Both the position numbers and the translations under genes were made by a program. Shown here one piece after another: positions 44,377-53,463 of a stretch of 64,000 bases of DNA. Positions within the stretch are counted from its first letter, which is position 1. Each line of letters begins with the position of its first letter. The DNA comes from Flavobacteriaceae bacterium PS02336 (lineage in GTDB: Bacteria; Bacteroidota; Bacteroidia; Flavobacteriales; Flavobacteriaceae): NCBI GenBank assembly GCA_029960065.1, contig JASCOF010000006.1, positions 310,001 through 374,000 on the forward strand, in the 5' to 3' direction. A model generated the notes under the pieces. It had not been told where the DNA came from. It saw only the letters and a program-made list of their open reading frames with translations, and did not search any database.

Positions 44377-45474
44377 ATGAATAACAACGCTCCAATTTTT
44401 GCTAGGCAAGACAATCTGAAATTTTTCAGAACACTTAACTCACGGGTAAACAATTACTTTAAGGAGAACAACATTCAGAAAACTGGAAACTGGAAGTTGC
44501 ACTTAAAAGCCGTTATTCTATTTGCGGTTTTTCTAACTCCTTACTTTTTAATTCTTACATTAGAAATGCCATTTTGGGTAATGCTGCTTTTATCAATCGT
44601 AATTGGTATTGGAATGGCAGGTGTTGGAATGAATGTAATGCACGACGGAAATCACGGTTCGTACTCCAATAAAAGCTGGATTAATAAATTTATGGGCGGA
44701 ACAATTTATGTTCTTGCTGGAAATGTTTACAACTGGCAGGTACAACACAATGTACTTCATCATACTTATACTAATATTCCTGGTCACGACGAAGATCTTG
44801 ATGCAGGAAGAATTATTCGTTTTACAGAACATGCAGAGTGGCATAGTTTTCACCGTTTCCAGCATTATTACTCTGTTTTCTTATACGGATTACTGACTTT
44901 CAATTGGGCTATTACAACCGATTTTAAGCAAATGAGAAGTTACCTAAAAAGAAAATTATCATACGGAGAACCTAAAAATCCTAAAATTCTTTGGACAACT
45001 TTAATCATCACAAAAGTAATTTATATTTCGATCTGGATTGTTTTACCACTCGTTATTGGAATTACATGGTGGAAAGTACTTCTTGGCTTTTTCATTATGC
45101 ATTATACTGCGGGATTAATTTTAAGTATTGTATTTCAATTGGCACACGTTGTAGATCATACAACAAATCCTTCTCCAAATGAATTAGGAGAAATGGACAA
45201 CACTTGGGCAGTTCACCAATTGTACACTACAACTAATTTTGCACCAAAAAATGCAATCGTAAATTGGTATACAGGCGGATTGAATCATCAAATCGAACAT
45301 CATATTTTTCCAAATATTAGTCACATTCATTATGGTAAAATTGCAAAAATTGTAAAAGAAACTGCAAAAGAGTGCAACTTACCTTATTACGAATACAAAA
45401 CAATGGGAAGCGCTATTGTAGCTCACTTCAAACATTTACGTGAGTTAGGAATGAAACCAGAATTATCAGTCTAA
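44377..45474 (+). CDS. Membrane fatty acid desaturase
   Basis: A 365-residue integral membrane di-iron desaturase introducing double bonds into acyl chains to adjust membrane fluidity. The three His boxes are HDGNH (89-93), HNVLHH (124-129) and HQIEHH (304-309), the last in the form NHQIEHHIFPNISH typical of front-end / linoleoyl-CoA-type desaturases. Hydrophobic helices lie at about 45-85 and 200-265. No cytochrome b5 domain is fused. Regiospecificity cannot be read from sequence. Confidence 0.93.
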   Translation: MNNNAPIFARQDNLKFFRTLNSRVNNYFKENNIQKTGNWKLHLKAVILFAVFLTPYFLILTLEMPFWVMLLLSIVIGIGMAGVGMNVMHDGNHGSYSNKSWINKFMGGTIYVLAGNVYNWQVQHNVLHHTYTNIPGHDEDLDAGRIIRFTEHAEWHSFHRFQHYYSVFLYGLLTFNWAITTDFKQMRSYLKRKLSYGEPKNPKILWTTLIITKVIYISIWIVLPLVIGITWWKVLLGFFIMHYTAGLILSIVFQLAHVVDHTTNPSPNELGEMDNTWAVHQLYTTTNFAPKNAIVNWYTGGLNHQIEHHIFPNISHIHYGKIAKIVKETAKECNLPYYEYKTMGSAIVAHFKHLRELGMKPELSV

Positions 45475-45548
45475 AAACTAAAAAAAAATCTATTAATAAT
45501 AACCTTCCTTAATTAAAGTTGAAATTAAGGACATTCAAAATTTTTATA

Positions 45549-46739
45549 ATGAACCATATTCTTTCGGACAGAATCAACAACTTAGCGACTTCACAAACTT
45601 TAGCAATGGCTGCTTTAGCACGCGAATTAAAAGCACAAGGAAAAGACATTATCAGTTTAAGTTTAGGTGAACCAGATTTTAATACACCAGACTTTATTAA
45701 AGAAGCTGCAAAAAAAGCAATCGACGATAATTACAGCACCTATTCTCCAGTTGATGGATATCAAGATTTAAAAGAAGCTATCTGCAGAAAATTCAAAAGA
45801 GACAATGATTTAGAATACAAACCATCTCAAATTGTAGTTTCTACAGGTGCAAAACAATCATTATATAATATTGCTCAAGTAATGCTAAATGATGGTGACG
45901 AAGTTATTCTTCCAGCACCGTATTGGGTTTCTTATTTCGAAATTGTAAAACTTTCTGGCGGAGTTCCTGTTGAAGTTCCAACTTCTGTTGAAACAGATTT
46001 CAAAATTACTCCCGAACAATTAGAAGCTGCAATCACACCAAAAACAAAAATGATGTGGTTCTCTTCTCCATGTAATCCTTCAGGATCTGTTTACAGCAGA
46101 GAAGAATTAACAGCTTTAGCAAAAGTTTTAGAAAAACACCCAAACATTTACGTAGTTGCCGATGAGATTTATGAGCACATCAATTTCTCAGGAACTTTCT
46201 GCAGCATTGGTTCAATCCCAGGAATGTTAGAAAAAACAATCACTGTAAACGGAGTTGCAAAAGCATTTGCCATGACAGGGTACAGAATTGGATATATTGG
46301 AGCTCCAGAATTTATCGCAAAAGCGTGTACAAAAATTCAGGGACAAGTAACTTCTGGCGCAAACTCTGTAGCACAAAGAGCTACAATTACAGCTGTAGAT
46401 GCTGATCCAAGCGTATTAAACGAAATGGTTCAAGCTTTCCACGGTCGTAGAGATTTAGTTGTTGGATTATTAAAAGAAATTCCAGGAATAAAAATCAACG
46501 TTCCAGAAGGAGCATTTTATGTATTCCCAGACGTTTCTTCTTTCTTCGGAAAAACATTAAAAGGAACTGAAATCAAAGATGCAAACGACGTTTCAATGTA
46601 CCTTTTAGCTGAGGCAAACGTTGCAACAGTTACTGGAGATGCTTTTGGAAATCCAAACTGTATTCGTTTCTCTTACGCAACAAGCAACGATATTTTAAAA
46701 GAAGCATTACGCAGAATCAAAGAAGCTTTGACTGCATAA
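45549..46739 (+). CDS. PLP-dependent class I aminotransferase (aspartate type)
   Basis: I take ATG 45549 (MNHILSDRINNLATSQTLAM) as the start; the frame from TTG 45519 adds ten unsupported residues. The 396-residue protein is fold type I: SLGEPDFNTPDFI near the N-terminus, WFSSPCNPSGSVYSREEL (Asn of the PLP pocket), VVADEIYEHINF (Asp/Tyr contacts), and the Schiff-base Lys238 in NGVAKAFAMTGYRIGY, with IRFSYATS carrying the carboxylate-binding Arg near the end. This is the aspartate / prephenate aminotransferase subfamily (1-gamma). It ends at a bidirectional terminator. Confidence 0.92.
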   Translation: MNHILSDRINNLATSQTLAMAALARELKAQGKDIISLSLGEPDFNTPDFIKEAAKKAIDDNYSTYSPVDGYQDLKEAICRKFKRDNDLEYKPSQIVVSTGAKQSLYNIAQVMLNDGDEVILPAPYWVSYFEIVKLSGGVPVEVPTSVETDFKITPEQLEAAITPKTKMMWFSSPCNPSGSVYSREELTALAKVLEKHPNIYVVADEIYEHINFSGTFCSIGSIPGMLEKTITVNGVAKAFAMTGYRIGYIGAPEFIAKACTKIQGQVTSGANSVAQRATITAVDADPSVLNEMVQAFHGRRDLVVGLLKEIPGIKINVPEGAFYVFPDVSSFFGKTLKGTEIKDANDVSMYLLAEANVATVTGDAFGNPNCIRFSYATSNDILKEALRRIKEALTA

Positions 46740-46759
46740 CAATATTCTAAGTTTTATTA

Positions 46760-46814
46760 AAAACGGCTTAAGGTTCAAAAGTTTCATCACTTTTATACTT
46801 TAAGCTGTTTTTTT
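46760..46814. terminator. Bidirectional terminator
   Basis: AAAACGGCTTAA (46760-46771) pairs with TTAAGCTGTTTT (46800-46811) with one G-T pair, between converging genes. Confidence 0.78.
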
Positions 46815-47871
46815 ATTCCATTAAAAGAGAAGCAATAGCTGTTGTAATAGCCGTTGGAGAATTACAATCACAATTGCTTAAACCAACCACATAAATTTGT
46901 TCTGTTGGCTCATAAACTCCCATAGATTTAAAACCAAAAATACTCCCTCCATGTTCTCTCACTATTTTGTTTTTTACCTTTTCTAAATGCCAGCCATATC
47001 CATAGTCTATATAGGTTCCGTTATTTAACTTATAATTTGTAAAAGTTTTTTCTGTAAAAGCAGGATTTAATAAAACATTAGAATTTAGTGCATTTTGCCA
47101 TTTCACCAAATCATCTACAGTCGACATAATCGAACCAGAAGCATACGGAATAGAAAAACTAATGTAATTTGTATTTACAAAAACCTCTTTATCCCGATAA
47201 CCAGAAACCCTGTTCTTAATAATTTTATCATGGCTTGCATAATAACTATTTTCCATTCCGGTTTTCTTAAAAATATTTTGAGTTATAAATTCCTCATAAG
47301 TTTGCCCTGACACAATTTCAATAATATAACCCAAAAGCACATAGCCGGAATTGCAATATTTATACTGTTCGCCGGGTTTAAAATCAATTGGTTCATTCTT
47401 AAAAAAATCAACCAATTCTTTTGGAGATAAATCTCGTCTCGCAATATCTTTTATCGATTTCATACTCGTAAAATCTTTAATTCCAGAAGTATGAGTTAAT
47501 AAATGATGTATTGTTATCCTATTTCCATTTGTTGGATAATTTGGAATAAACTTCGTAATTTCATCATTTAGTTGAAGTTTTCCTTGTTGTGCCAGCATTA
47601 AAATGGATACAGCTGTAAATTGTTTGGTCATCGAACCAATTTCAAAAACAAATTCAGGTTTCATTTTAATATCCATTTCCAAATCAGCCATTCCAAAAGC
47701 TTTTCTATAGATTACTTTTCCATTTTTAACCGCAAGAAAAACAGCTCCGGGATTTTCAGGTTTAAATTTTGATGTTATTAAACTATCTATTTTAGCTTCT
47801 AAATTCTGAGCCGATAAGCCCGAACAAGTCATTAGAATTAAGGCAATAAACGATTTGAAAGTTGTTTTCAT
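46813..47871 (-). CDS. Serine hydrolase of the beta-lactamase class C / esterase family
   Basis: The start at 47871 (MKTTFKSFIALILMTCSGLS) gives a proper signal peptide; the 14-residue-longer frame is rejected. The 352-residue protein has the SxxK motif SMTK (Ser80, Lys83), the Tyr-x-Asn equivalent YCN (172-174) and a HGG triad (VREHGGSIFGF) in place of KTG, the pattern of class C beta-lactamase-related esterases and D-peptidases. It acts in the periplasm. Whether it affects antibiotics cannot be inferred; most of these paralogues do not. It is monocistronic. Confidence 0.92.
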   Translation of the reverse strand: MKTTFKSFIALILMTCSGLSAQNLEAKIDSLITSKFKPENPGAVFLAVKNGKVIYRKAFGMADLEMDIKMKPEFVFEIGSMTKQFTAVSILMLAQQGKLQLNDEITKFIPNYPTNGNRITIHHLLTHTSGIKDFTSMKSIKDIARRDLSPKELVDFFKNEPIDFKPGEQYKYCNSGYVLLGYIIEIVSGQTYEEFITQNIFKKTGMENSYYASHDKIIKNRVSGYRDKEVFVNTNYISFSIPYASGSIMSTVDDLVKWQNALNSNVLLNPAFTEKTFTNYKLNNGTYIDYGYGWHLEKVKNKIVREHGGSIFGFKSMGVYEPTEQIYVVGLSNCDCNSPTAITTAIASLLME

Positions 47872-48240
47872 TTTAGGATTATTTAGTTTGATTGACAAAA
47901 GCTTTGACGGCATTAATCCCTTTTAGGTTACAAAGTAAATTTAGAATATATGGGCGTGTCCCTTCGGGCCGGGCTATCCGTTCCAAGTCCTCGTCTCGTC
48001 AAAAGACGAGACTGTGGGCTTTCCACTCCTATCCCTCACGCAAAACGTTAAACGAGAAACTTTAATTTTCAAAAGAAAAAATCTGCTAACATCTGCCATC
48101 CCGATAGCTATCGGAGCGAGAAACTAAAAAATTACAAAATTCCCATTCCACAATATTGTAAAACATCACTCATAATCCTGTAAAACATCCAATTAAGAAA
48201 TCGCCAACTTTGTAATGTATTAATTTAAAAACTATTAGTC
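47872..48240. other. 369-base intergenic region
   Basis: Holds a GATAG-type intergenic element (47952-48043), a palindrome CCGATAGCTATCGG near 48102-48115, and AT-rich DNA before the next gene. No open frame is supported. Confidence 0.6.
47952..48043 (-). repeat. GATAG/ACGGATAGC intergenic element, copy 1
   Basis: Read on the minus strand: GCGTGAGGGATAGGAGTGGA, then AAGCCC, a central hairpin GTCTCGTC-TTTT-GACGAGAC, then GAGGACTTGGAACGGATAGC and CCGGCCCGAAGGGACACGCC. The ends GCGTG and CACGC pair. It shares its flanks with the copy at 51464-51555 while the centre differs. Much more GC-rich than its surroundings. Confidence 0.85.
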
Positions 48241-48696
48241 ATGATACATACAGATGAAACCACACAGGAAGCAGTTAAAACTTTAGATGGATTAATTTCA
48301 ATTCTTGAAGATGGAAAACTTGGATATACAAATGCGGCTGAACATGTAGAAAACCCAGCTATCAAAACTGATTTTCTAGAATACGCCCGCGAAAGAGCCT
48401 TATTTATTGTTGAATTGCAAGATGAAATCAACAAATTAGGAAAATCAACTGATACTTCTGGCGGAGGTCCATTAGGAGCTTTACACCGAACTTGGATTGA
48501 CATCAAATCATCTTTTACAGGCGGTGACACAGAATCTATTATCAATGCTTGTATTACAGGAGAAGAAGCTGCAATTGAAAAATATAAAAAAGCACTCGAA
48601 GAAAACCATCTGGAACACAGCCAGGTTTACATTATTTCAAAACAATTAAATAGTATTGAAAACACTTTATCACAAATTAAAATGAAAGCGAATTAA
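48241..48696 (+). CDS. PA2169-type four-helix-bundle protein (DUF2383)
   Basis: This 151-residue protein matches the PA2169/DUF2383 pattern: two helix pairs with TTQEAVKTLDGLISILEDGK and GYTNAAEHVEN, ARERALFIVELQDEINKLGK, a Gly-rich turn SGGGPLGALHRTWIDIKSSF, and ACITGEEAAIEKYKKALEEN. These are ferritin-like bundles, possibly metal-binding or stress-related; the acidic residues in GEEAAIEKY fit such a site. There is no signal peptide. It is monocistronic. Confidence 0.87.
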   Translation: MIHTDETTQEAVKTLDGLISILEDGKLGYTNAAEHVENPAIKTDFLEYARERALFIVELQDEINKLGKSTDTSGGGPLGALHRTWIDIKSSFTGGDTESIINACITGEEAAIEKYKKALEENHLEHSQVYIISKQLNSIENTLSQIKMKAN

Positions 48697-48724
48697 TCGA
48701 TCGATCGATTCATGCTTTTTTTTG

Positions 48725-48765
48725 AAAACTGTCTGGTCTTTGGATTGGGCGGTTTTTTTTTGTTT
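48725..48765 (+). terminator. Possible weak terminator after the PA2169-type gene
   Basis: AAAACTGTC can pair with GGGCGGTTTT through G-T pairs, followed by eight T. A self-complementary CGATCGATCGAT lies just upstream (48696-48708). Confidence 0.45.
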
Positions 48766-48850
48766 GTTAAACTGAAAATAAATCTTACATTCGTCGCAAC
48801 CAATGCGAGTATCTACAGTTGGATATATTTTTCCTTTAGATTAAAAAAAT

Positions 48851-49336
48851 ATGCTTAAATCAAAATTTACGCTAAGAACTTTATTAATTCCATGTCTAAT
48901 AATATCATTTGCATCAATTTCTGTATTTATACTAATAACAAATTTGCCATTAAAAATAGAGCAAATAAGATGGATTGATGTTTACATGTCGTTTCTATTC
49001 CTCTATGTGTGGATATTCCTTGTATTTGGTGAATTTAGAAATAAAATAATAGTAATTTCATTATACAATAATGAGATTAAAAAGAAGAATTATTTAGGTC
49101 TTAAACGAAAATATAATTACAAAGATTTTGATGGTTATCAAACTTCTATTCTGACAGCAAAAGGACAAAGCTATGAATACTTGTATTTTATCAAAGACAA
49201 CAAAAAGATCATAAAAATCTCTGAATATTATCATAAAAACTACTTCGATTTAAAAAATGAAATTTCAGCACATCTATTTTTTTTGGGAGAAGTAAAGTCC
49301 AGCTTAATTGATGAAATAAAAGAAATTTTTAAATGA
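48851..49336 (+). CDS. Small membrane protein with two helices and a PH-like tail
   Basis: The 161-residue protein has two predicted membrane helices (about 11-30, LIPCLIISFASISVFILITN, and 41-58, IDVYMSFLFLYVWIFLVF) followed by a roughly 95-residue cytosolic domain of mixed beta strands and a helix (IIVISLYNNEIKKKNYLGLK, GQSYEYLYFIKDNKKIIKIS). Two-helix plus PH-like domain proteins are common in Bacteroidota, and this resembles them; I know no function. It stands alone and is the most AT-rich gene here, which may hint at more recent arrival. Confidence 0.7.
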   Translation: MLKSKFTLRTLLIPCLIISFASISVFILITNLPLKIEQIRWIDVYMSFLFLYVWIFLVFGEFRNKIIVISLYNNEIKKKNYLGLKRKYNYKDFDGYQTSILTAKGQSYEYLYFIKDNKKIIKISEYYHKNYFDLKNEISAHLFFLGEVKSSLIDEIKEIFK

Positions 49337-49513
49337 TAGTTATTAATTTTTTCTTTCATTGTTTCTAGCCATTTTAATATTTTTATATTACCACCATTCC
49401 CTATTACGTTAACAATTTCAAAAAAATCGCTTCAGCATTAGCAAACTCAAATAATTTATAAGACCTTTGCACACTTTTTTTCGGGAATACCACAAAAGTC
49501 TAAAGTTTTAGAA

Positions 49514-51382
49514 ATGAAGAAGAAAATCGAAATATTAGCTCCTGCTAGAGATTTAATTGGAGGAATCGCAGCCATAAATAGTGGTGCAGATGCTGTATAT
49601 ATTGGTGCACCACAATTTGGTGCTCGTTCAAACGCCAACAACTCTATAGAAGATGTTGCCGAACTGGTAAAATATGCACACTTATTTAACGCACAGGTTT
49701 TTGTGGTTATGAATACCATTTTGTATGACAACGAATTAGAAACTTGTCGTGCAATGATCTGGGAATTATACGATATTGGTGTCGACGCCCTAATTATTCA
49801 GGACATGGCGATTATGGAAATGGACTTACCTCCTATCGTACTTCACGCCAGCACACAAGCCAATAATCGTGATGCCGACAAAATAAAATTCCTTAAAGAT
49901 GCTGGAATAAAGCGTGTGGTTTTAGCCCGTGAATTGAACTTACATCAAATTAAAACGATTTACGACGAAGCTGATGTTGAATTAGAGTTTTTCGTAACTG
50001 GAGCTCTATGTGTTTCTTTCAGTGGAAACTGTTACATGAGTGTAGCCAACGGAGAACGAAGCGCCAACCGTGGTTCTTGTGCTCAAAACTGTCGCTTACC
50101 TTATAACTTAATTGACGGAAACGGAGATACTTTAATCAGAAACAGTCACTTACTTTCTATAAAAGATTTAGATGTTTCAGATCAGATTCCGAATTTGATT
50201 GAGGCTGGAATTGTTTCTTTCAAAATCGAAGGCCGTCTAAAAGATGTAGCTTACGTTAAAAACAACGTTTCTTATTTACGTCAAAAATTAGACAGTTATT
50301 TAGAAGGAAGTGATAAATATACAAAAGCATCTTCTGGAAAATGTACCTATACATTTGATTCAACATTAAATAGAACTTTCAACCGTGGATATACCGATTA
50401 TTTCGTAAACGAAAGACATAGCTCGATTGGTTCTTGGGAAAGTCCAAAATCAAAAGGTCAATATATTGGTAAATTAATCCGAACTGTTGGAAATGCCTAC
50501 GAAATCGAAAACGGTGAGTTATTAAACAACGGTGACGGACTTTGTTTCATCAATGAAAATAACGAAGCTGACGGAATCTATGTAAATAAAGCTGAAAACG
50601 GAAAAGTTTATCCAAACGTTTTAAAAGAAATTAAAGACGGAACTTTTATTTACCGTAACAACGATATTGCTTTCATCAAAATTGTTGAAAGAGAAGATAG
50701 CGCGATCCGTAAAATCGGAACTACTTTATTACTTACAGAAAACGAAAGTGGTTTTGAATTAATCGCAACCGACGAAGACGGAAATGTAAGTACAGTAAAA
50801 TTAGAGCACGCAAAAGAGCAGACTAAAACTGGCGAATCGATCGAAGAAAACATCAAAACGCAATTGGCAAAAACAGGTTTTACACCGTACAGCGCCGATG
50901 AAATCAACATTATGTTTTCTCAAAACTGGTTTCTTCCTATTTCAAAAATCAACGAAATGAGAAGAAATGTTTTCGAACAATTATCAGAAATTCGTTTGGC
51001 AAATTACGTTCGCGAAGAACACCAATTGGTAAAAACCTCGCATCCATATCCAGAAACAAAACTGGATTTCATGTACAACGTTTCGAACAAAACAGCTCGT
51101 AAATTCTATGAACGCCACGGTGTTACAGAAATCGAAAAAGCATTCGAATTACAATGGGATCCAGGAAAATCTCGTGTAATGACAACCAAATATTGCATTA
51201 AATACGAATTAAAAAAATGTCCGATACACCAAAAAGATATAGTTGGTGTCAAGGTAAAAGAACCTTTGGTTTTAAAACAAGGTGAACTTGAATACAAACT
51301 AAAATTCAACTGTAAACCCTGCGAAATGGAAATCTGGGAAAAAGATGCCGAATTTGAGATTGAAGAAGATCATTTTCATTAA
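49514..51382 (+). CDS. U32 family peptidase (RlhA/TrhP-like)
   Basis: A 622-residue protein of the U32 family. The N-terminal barrel starts IEILAPARDLIGGIAAINSG and contains the cysteine-rich signature ALCVSFSGNCYMSVANGERS followed by ANRGSCAQNCRLPYN, with the cysteines expected to hold an iron-sulfur cluster. KIEGRLKDVAYVKN and a C-terminal cysteine pair (KKCPIHQKD, FNCKPCEME) complete the pattern. Studied members (E. coli RlhA and TrhP) hydroxylate RNA rather than cut protein, so the peptidase name may be misleading. Specificity is not resolved. It ends at a strong hairpin terminator. Confidence 0.93.
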   Translation: MKKKIEILAPARDLIGGIAAINSGADAVYIGAPQFGARSNANNSIEDVAELVKYAHLFNAQVFVVMNTILYDNELETCRAMIWELYDIGVDALIIQDMAIMEMDLPPIVLHASTQANNRDADKIKFLKDAGIKRVVLARELNLHQIKTIYDEADVELEFFVTGALCVSFSGNCYMSVANGERSANRGSCAQNCRLPYNLIDGNGDTLIRNSHLLSIKDLDVSDQIPNLIEAGIVSFKIEGRLKDVAYVKNNVSYLRQKLDSYLEGSDKYTKASSGKCTYTFDSTLNRTFNRGYTDYFVNERHSSIGSWESPKSKGQYIGKLIRTVGNAYEIENGELLNNGDGLCFINENNEADGIYVNKAENGKVYPNVLKEIKDGTFIYRNNDIAFIKIVEREDSAIRKIGTTLLLTENESGFELIATDEDGNVSTVKLEHAKEQTKTGESIEENIKTQLAKTGFTPYSADEINIMFSQNWFLPISKINEMRRNVFEQLSEIRLANYVREEHQLVKTSHPYPETKLDFMYNVSNKTARKFYERHGVTEIEKAFELQWDPGKSRVMTTKYCIKYELKKCPIHQKDIVGVKVKEPLVLKQGELEYKLKFNCKPCEMEIWEKDAEFEIEEDHFH

Positions 51383-51417
51383 ATAGTTTAACCGCAAAGA
51401 GCGCAAAGTTATACGCA

Positions 51418-51460
51418 AGGTTCGCAAAGATTTTAAAACAATCTTTGCGAACCTTTTTAT
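51418..51460 (+). terminator. Terminator of the U32 peptidase gene
   Basis: AGGTTCGCAAAGATT (51418-51432) pairs with AATCTTTGCGAACCT (51440-51454), then TTTTATTTT. Confidence 0.88.
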
Positions 51461-51463
51461 TTT

Positions 51464-51555
51464 GGGCGTGCCCCTCCGGGTCGGGCTATCCGTTACAAGT
51501 CCTCGCACTTCCTTCGTCAGGCTGTGGGCTTTCCACTTCTATCCCTCACGCAAAC
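51464..51555 (-). repeat. GATAG/ACGGATAGC intergenic element, copy 2
   Basis: Minus strand: GCGTGAGGGATAGAAGTGGA, AAGCCC, a variable centre, then GAGGACTTGTAACGGATAGC, CCGACCCGGAGGGGCACGCC. Flanks are nearly identical to the element at 47952-48043 while the central 20 to 25 bases differ. Confidence 0.87.
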
Positions 51556-51608
51556 GGGTTTATCAGAACTTTTTACGTTCGTAATCATACTTTTACATTC
51601 CCAGAATC

Positions 51609-51710
51609 TTGTCATTTCGAGGAACGAGAAATCGCACTAGAAACTCCGCAATCAAAATCGCCAATCTTTGTCGAGCTTCTAGTGCGATTTCTCGTTCCTC
51701 GAAATGACAA
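51609..51710. repeat. Perfect 34-base inverted repeat
   Basis: The arm at 51609-51642 (starts TTGTCATTTCGAGGAACGAG) and the arm at 51677-51710 are exact reverse complements, separated by 34 bases. The central spacer has no coding potential. The perfection of both arms implies recent formation or strong selection. Confidence 0.93.
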
Positions 51711-51979
51711 ACTGTATGGCTACTTTGTCTAAAAAGCAAATCGGCTATTAAATTAAATCTGCCGAATCTCCAAAATCTGCGTGAGGAATTCTTTGCGCCC
51801 TTTTTCAACTTAAAAACAAAAACTTAGCGTTCTTTGCGTAATTCTTTGCGCTCTTTGCGGTTAAACCTAGATTGCGTAGATGCAATGCAGTGCATCTCTA
51901 CCCCAATCCATACGAATAGACTTTGCGGTTAAAAACATTTTTAGTTACTTTTACTACTCAAACATTACAACACTCCAAA

Positions 51980-53140
51980 ATGAAAATACTACTCCTAGGT
52001 TCAGGCGAATTAGGCAAAGAATTTGTCATTGCCGCACAACGAATCGGACAAACCATAATTGCAGTTGATAGTTACGAAAATGCACCAGCCATGCAAGTCG
52101 CACACGGTTTTGAAGTCATTAATATGCTCGACGGCGAAGCGCTGGACAGAATCGTAGCGAAACATAAACCAGATTTTATAGTTCCAGAAATAGAAGCCAT
52201 TCGCACCGAACGTTTTTACGATTACGAAAAACAAGGAATCACTGTTGTTCCTTCAGCGAAAGCGGCAAATTTTACCATGAATCGTAAAGCCATTCGTGAT
52301 TTAGCCGCAAAAGAACTCGGATTAAAAACAGCCAAATATCAATACGCAACTTCAGCAGAAGAACTACAAAAAGCCGTTCAGGAAGTTGGAATTCCGTGTG
52401 TAGTAAAACCTTTAATGTCTTCATCAGGAAAAGGACAGTCAACAATCAAAACAGAAAGCGATATTGAAAAAGCATGGCAATATGCTGTTGCAGGTTCGCG
52501 TGGTGATGTAATCGAAGTAATTGTTGAAGCTTTTGTAGATTTTCATTCAGAAATTACGCTTTTAACGATTACTCAAAATAATAACCCAACATTGTTTTGT
52601 GCTCCAATTGGCCACAGACAAGAACGCGGCGATTATCAGGAAAGCTGGCAGCCTGCACAAGTTTCTGAAGCTGATTTGTACGAAGCTCAGGATATGGCAG
52701 AGAAAATTACCGAAGCCCTTGGCGGTGCCGGACTTTTTGGTGTTGAATTTTTCCTAACGAAAGAAGGCGTTTATTTCTCTGAACTTTCTCCTCGTCCGCA
52801 CGATACCGGAATGGTAACTTTGGCAGGAACTCAGAATTTTAATGAATTCGAATTGCATTTAAGAGCGATTTTAAGTCTTCCTATTTTCGAAATTACTTTA
52901 GAAAAAGCTGGAGCGAGTGCCGTAATTTTAGCATCAAAAGATTCTACAAACCCAACTTTTACCGGAATTGAAAAAGTAGCCGCTTTAGCAAAAACTGATT
53001 TTAGGATTTTTGGCAAACCCACTTCAAGACCCTATCGCCGAATGGGAGTTGTTTTAAGCCACGATTCATTAGCCACTCCAATTGAAAAAGTAACCGAACG
53101 CGCCAAAGAAACGGCAAAATTAATAACTGTAAATTCTTAA
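51980..53140 (+). CDS. purT: Formate-dependent GAR transformylase PurT
   Basis: PurT adds formate, activated by ATP, to glycinamide ribonucleotide in purine biosynthesis. I take ATG 51980 (MKILLLGSGELGKEFVIAAQ), giving 386 residues close to the E. coli length; the frame from TTG 51923 is in repeat DNA. ATP-grasp motifs are evident: IPCVVKPLMSSSGKGQSTIK, EVIVEAFVDFHSEITLLTI, CAPIGHRQERGDYQESWQP, and GLFGVEFFLTKEGVYFSELS followed by PRPHDTGMVT. It begins an operon: the DUF6370 gene starts 2 bases after its stop, followed by a Crp-type regulator. Confidence 0.95.
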   Translation: MKILLLGSGELGKEFVIAAQRIGQTIIAVDSYENAPAMQVAHGFEVINMLDGEALDRIVAKHKPDFIVPEIEAIRTERFYDYEKQGITVVPSAKAANFTMNRKAIRDLAAKELGLKTAKYQYATSAEELQKAVQEVGIPCVVKPLMSSSGKGQSTIKTESDIEKAWQYAVAGSRGDVIEVIVEAFVDFHSEITLLTITQNNNPTLFCAPIGHRQERGDYQESWQPAQVSEADLYEAQDMAEKITEALGGAGLFGVEFFLTKEGVYFSELSPRPHDTGMVTLAGTQNFNEFELHLRAILSLPIFEITLEKAGASAVILASKDSTNPTFTGIEKVAALAKTDFRIFGKPTSRPYRRMGVVLSHDSLATPIEKVTERAKETAKLITVNS

Positions 53141-53142
53141 TT

Positions 53143-53463
53143 ATGAAAAAACTTATATTCATGATTTTCCTTGTTATTGGAATTTCAGCACAAGCGCAAA
53201 GCAAAAAGAAATTTGACAAACCAACAATCGTAGAAGCATCTTGCGGAGAATGCCAATTTGGAATGAAAGGCGAAAGCTGTGATTTAGCAGTTCGTATTGA
53301 TGGAAAATCGTATTTCGTTGACGGAACTACCATTCACGATCACGGAGACGCACACGCTGAAAAAGGTTTCTGTAATGCGATCAGCAAAGCTTTAGTTACG
53401 GGAGAAATTAAAGGAAACAGATTTAAAGCTTCTTCATTTACCTTAATTGACGATAAAAAATAA
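53143..53463 (+). CDS. DUF6370-like secreted Cys/His-rich protein
   Basis: The 106-residue protein has a signal peptide (FMIFLVIGISAQAQSKKKF) and a small domain with potential metal ligands: EASCGECQFGMKGESCDLAV, TIHDHGDAHAEKGFCNAISK. The CGEC motif and the HDHGDAHA segment suggest binding of a metal ion or a redox role. It resembles DUF6370 as I remember it. It sits between purT (2-base gap) and a Crp-type regulator whose ATG shares a base with its stop codon, so all three are probably one transcript. Confidence 0.78.
   Translation: MKKLIFMIFLVIGISAQAQSKKKFDKPTIVEASCGECQFGMKGESCDLAVRIDGKSYFVDGTTIHDHGDAHAEKGFCNAISKALVTGEIKGNRFKASSFTLIDDKK

Larger units (their letters stand above)
51386..51866. 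repeat. Long-range perfect 23-base inverted repeat
   Basis: The left arm (51386-51408, core CCGCAAAGAGCGCAAAG) is an exact reverse complement of the right arm (51844-51866, core CTTTGCGCTCTTTGCGG). They bracket the other palindromes of this gap over 435 bases. Confidence 0.9.
51383..51979. other. 597-base gene-free block of nested palindromes
   Basis: From outside in: perfect 23-base inverted arms (51386-51408 and 51844-51866), a terminator hairpin (51418-51454), a GATAG-type element (51464-51555) and a perfect 34-base inverted repeat (51609-51642 / 51677-51710). After it come a GATGCA...TGCATC hairpin near 51880-51897 and the purT leader with a possible -7 box TACTTTTA just before 51952. 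Open frames across it are products of the repeats. Confidence 0.8.

Noticed and set aside
44593..44896. Open frames on both strands inside the desaturase gene
   Set aside because: They overlap the His-box region of a well-conserved enzyme and have no domain or start context of their own.
47952..48043. Riboswitch or other leader RNA
   Set aside because: It lies downstream of or antisense to the nearby gene starts and recurs in unrelated gaps, so a repeat family is more likely than a gene-specific switch.
51445..51808. Two open frames, one on each strand
   Set aside because: Both translate the 34-base inverted repeat and the GATAG-type element and share no features with a protein.
51386..51866. 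Insertion sequence bounded by inverted repeats
   Set aside because: There is no transposase frame in the 480 bases and no target duplication is visible at the ends; I report it as nested palindromes.
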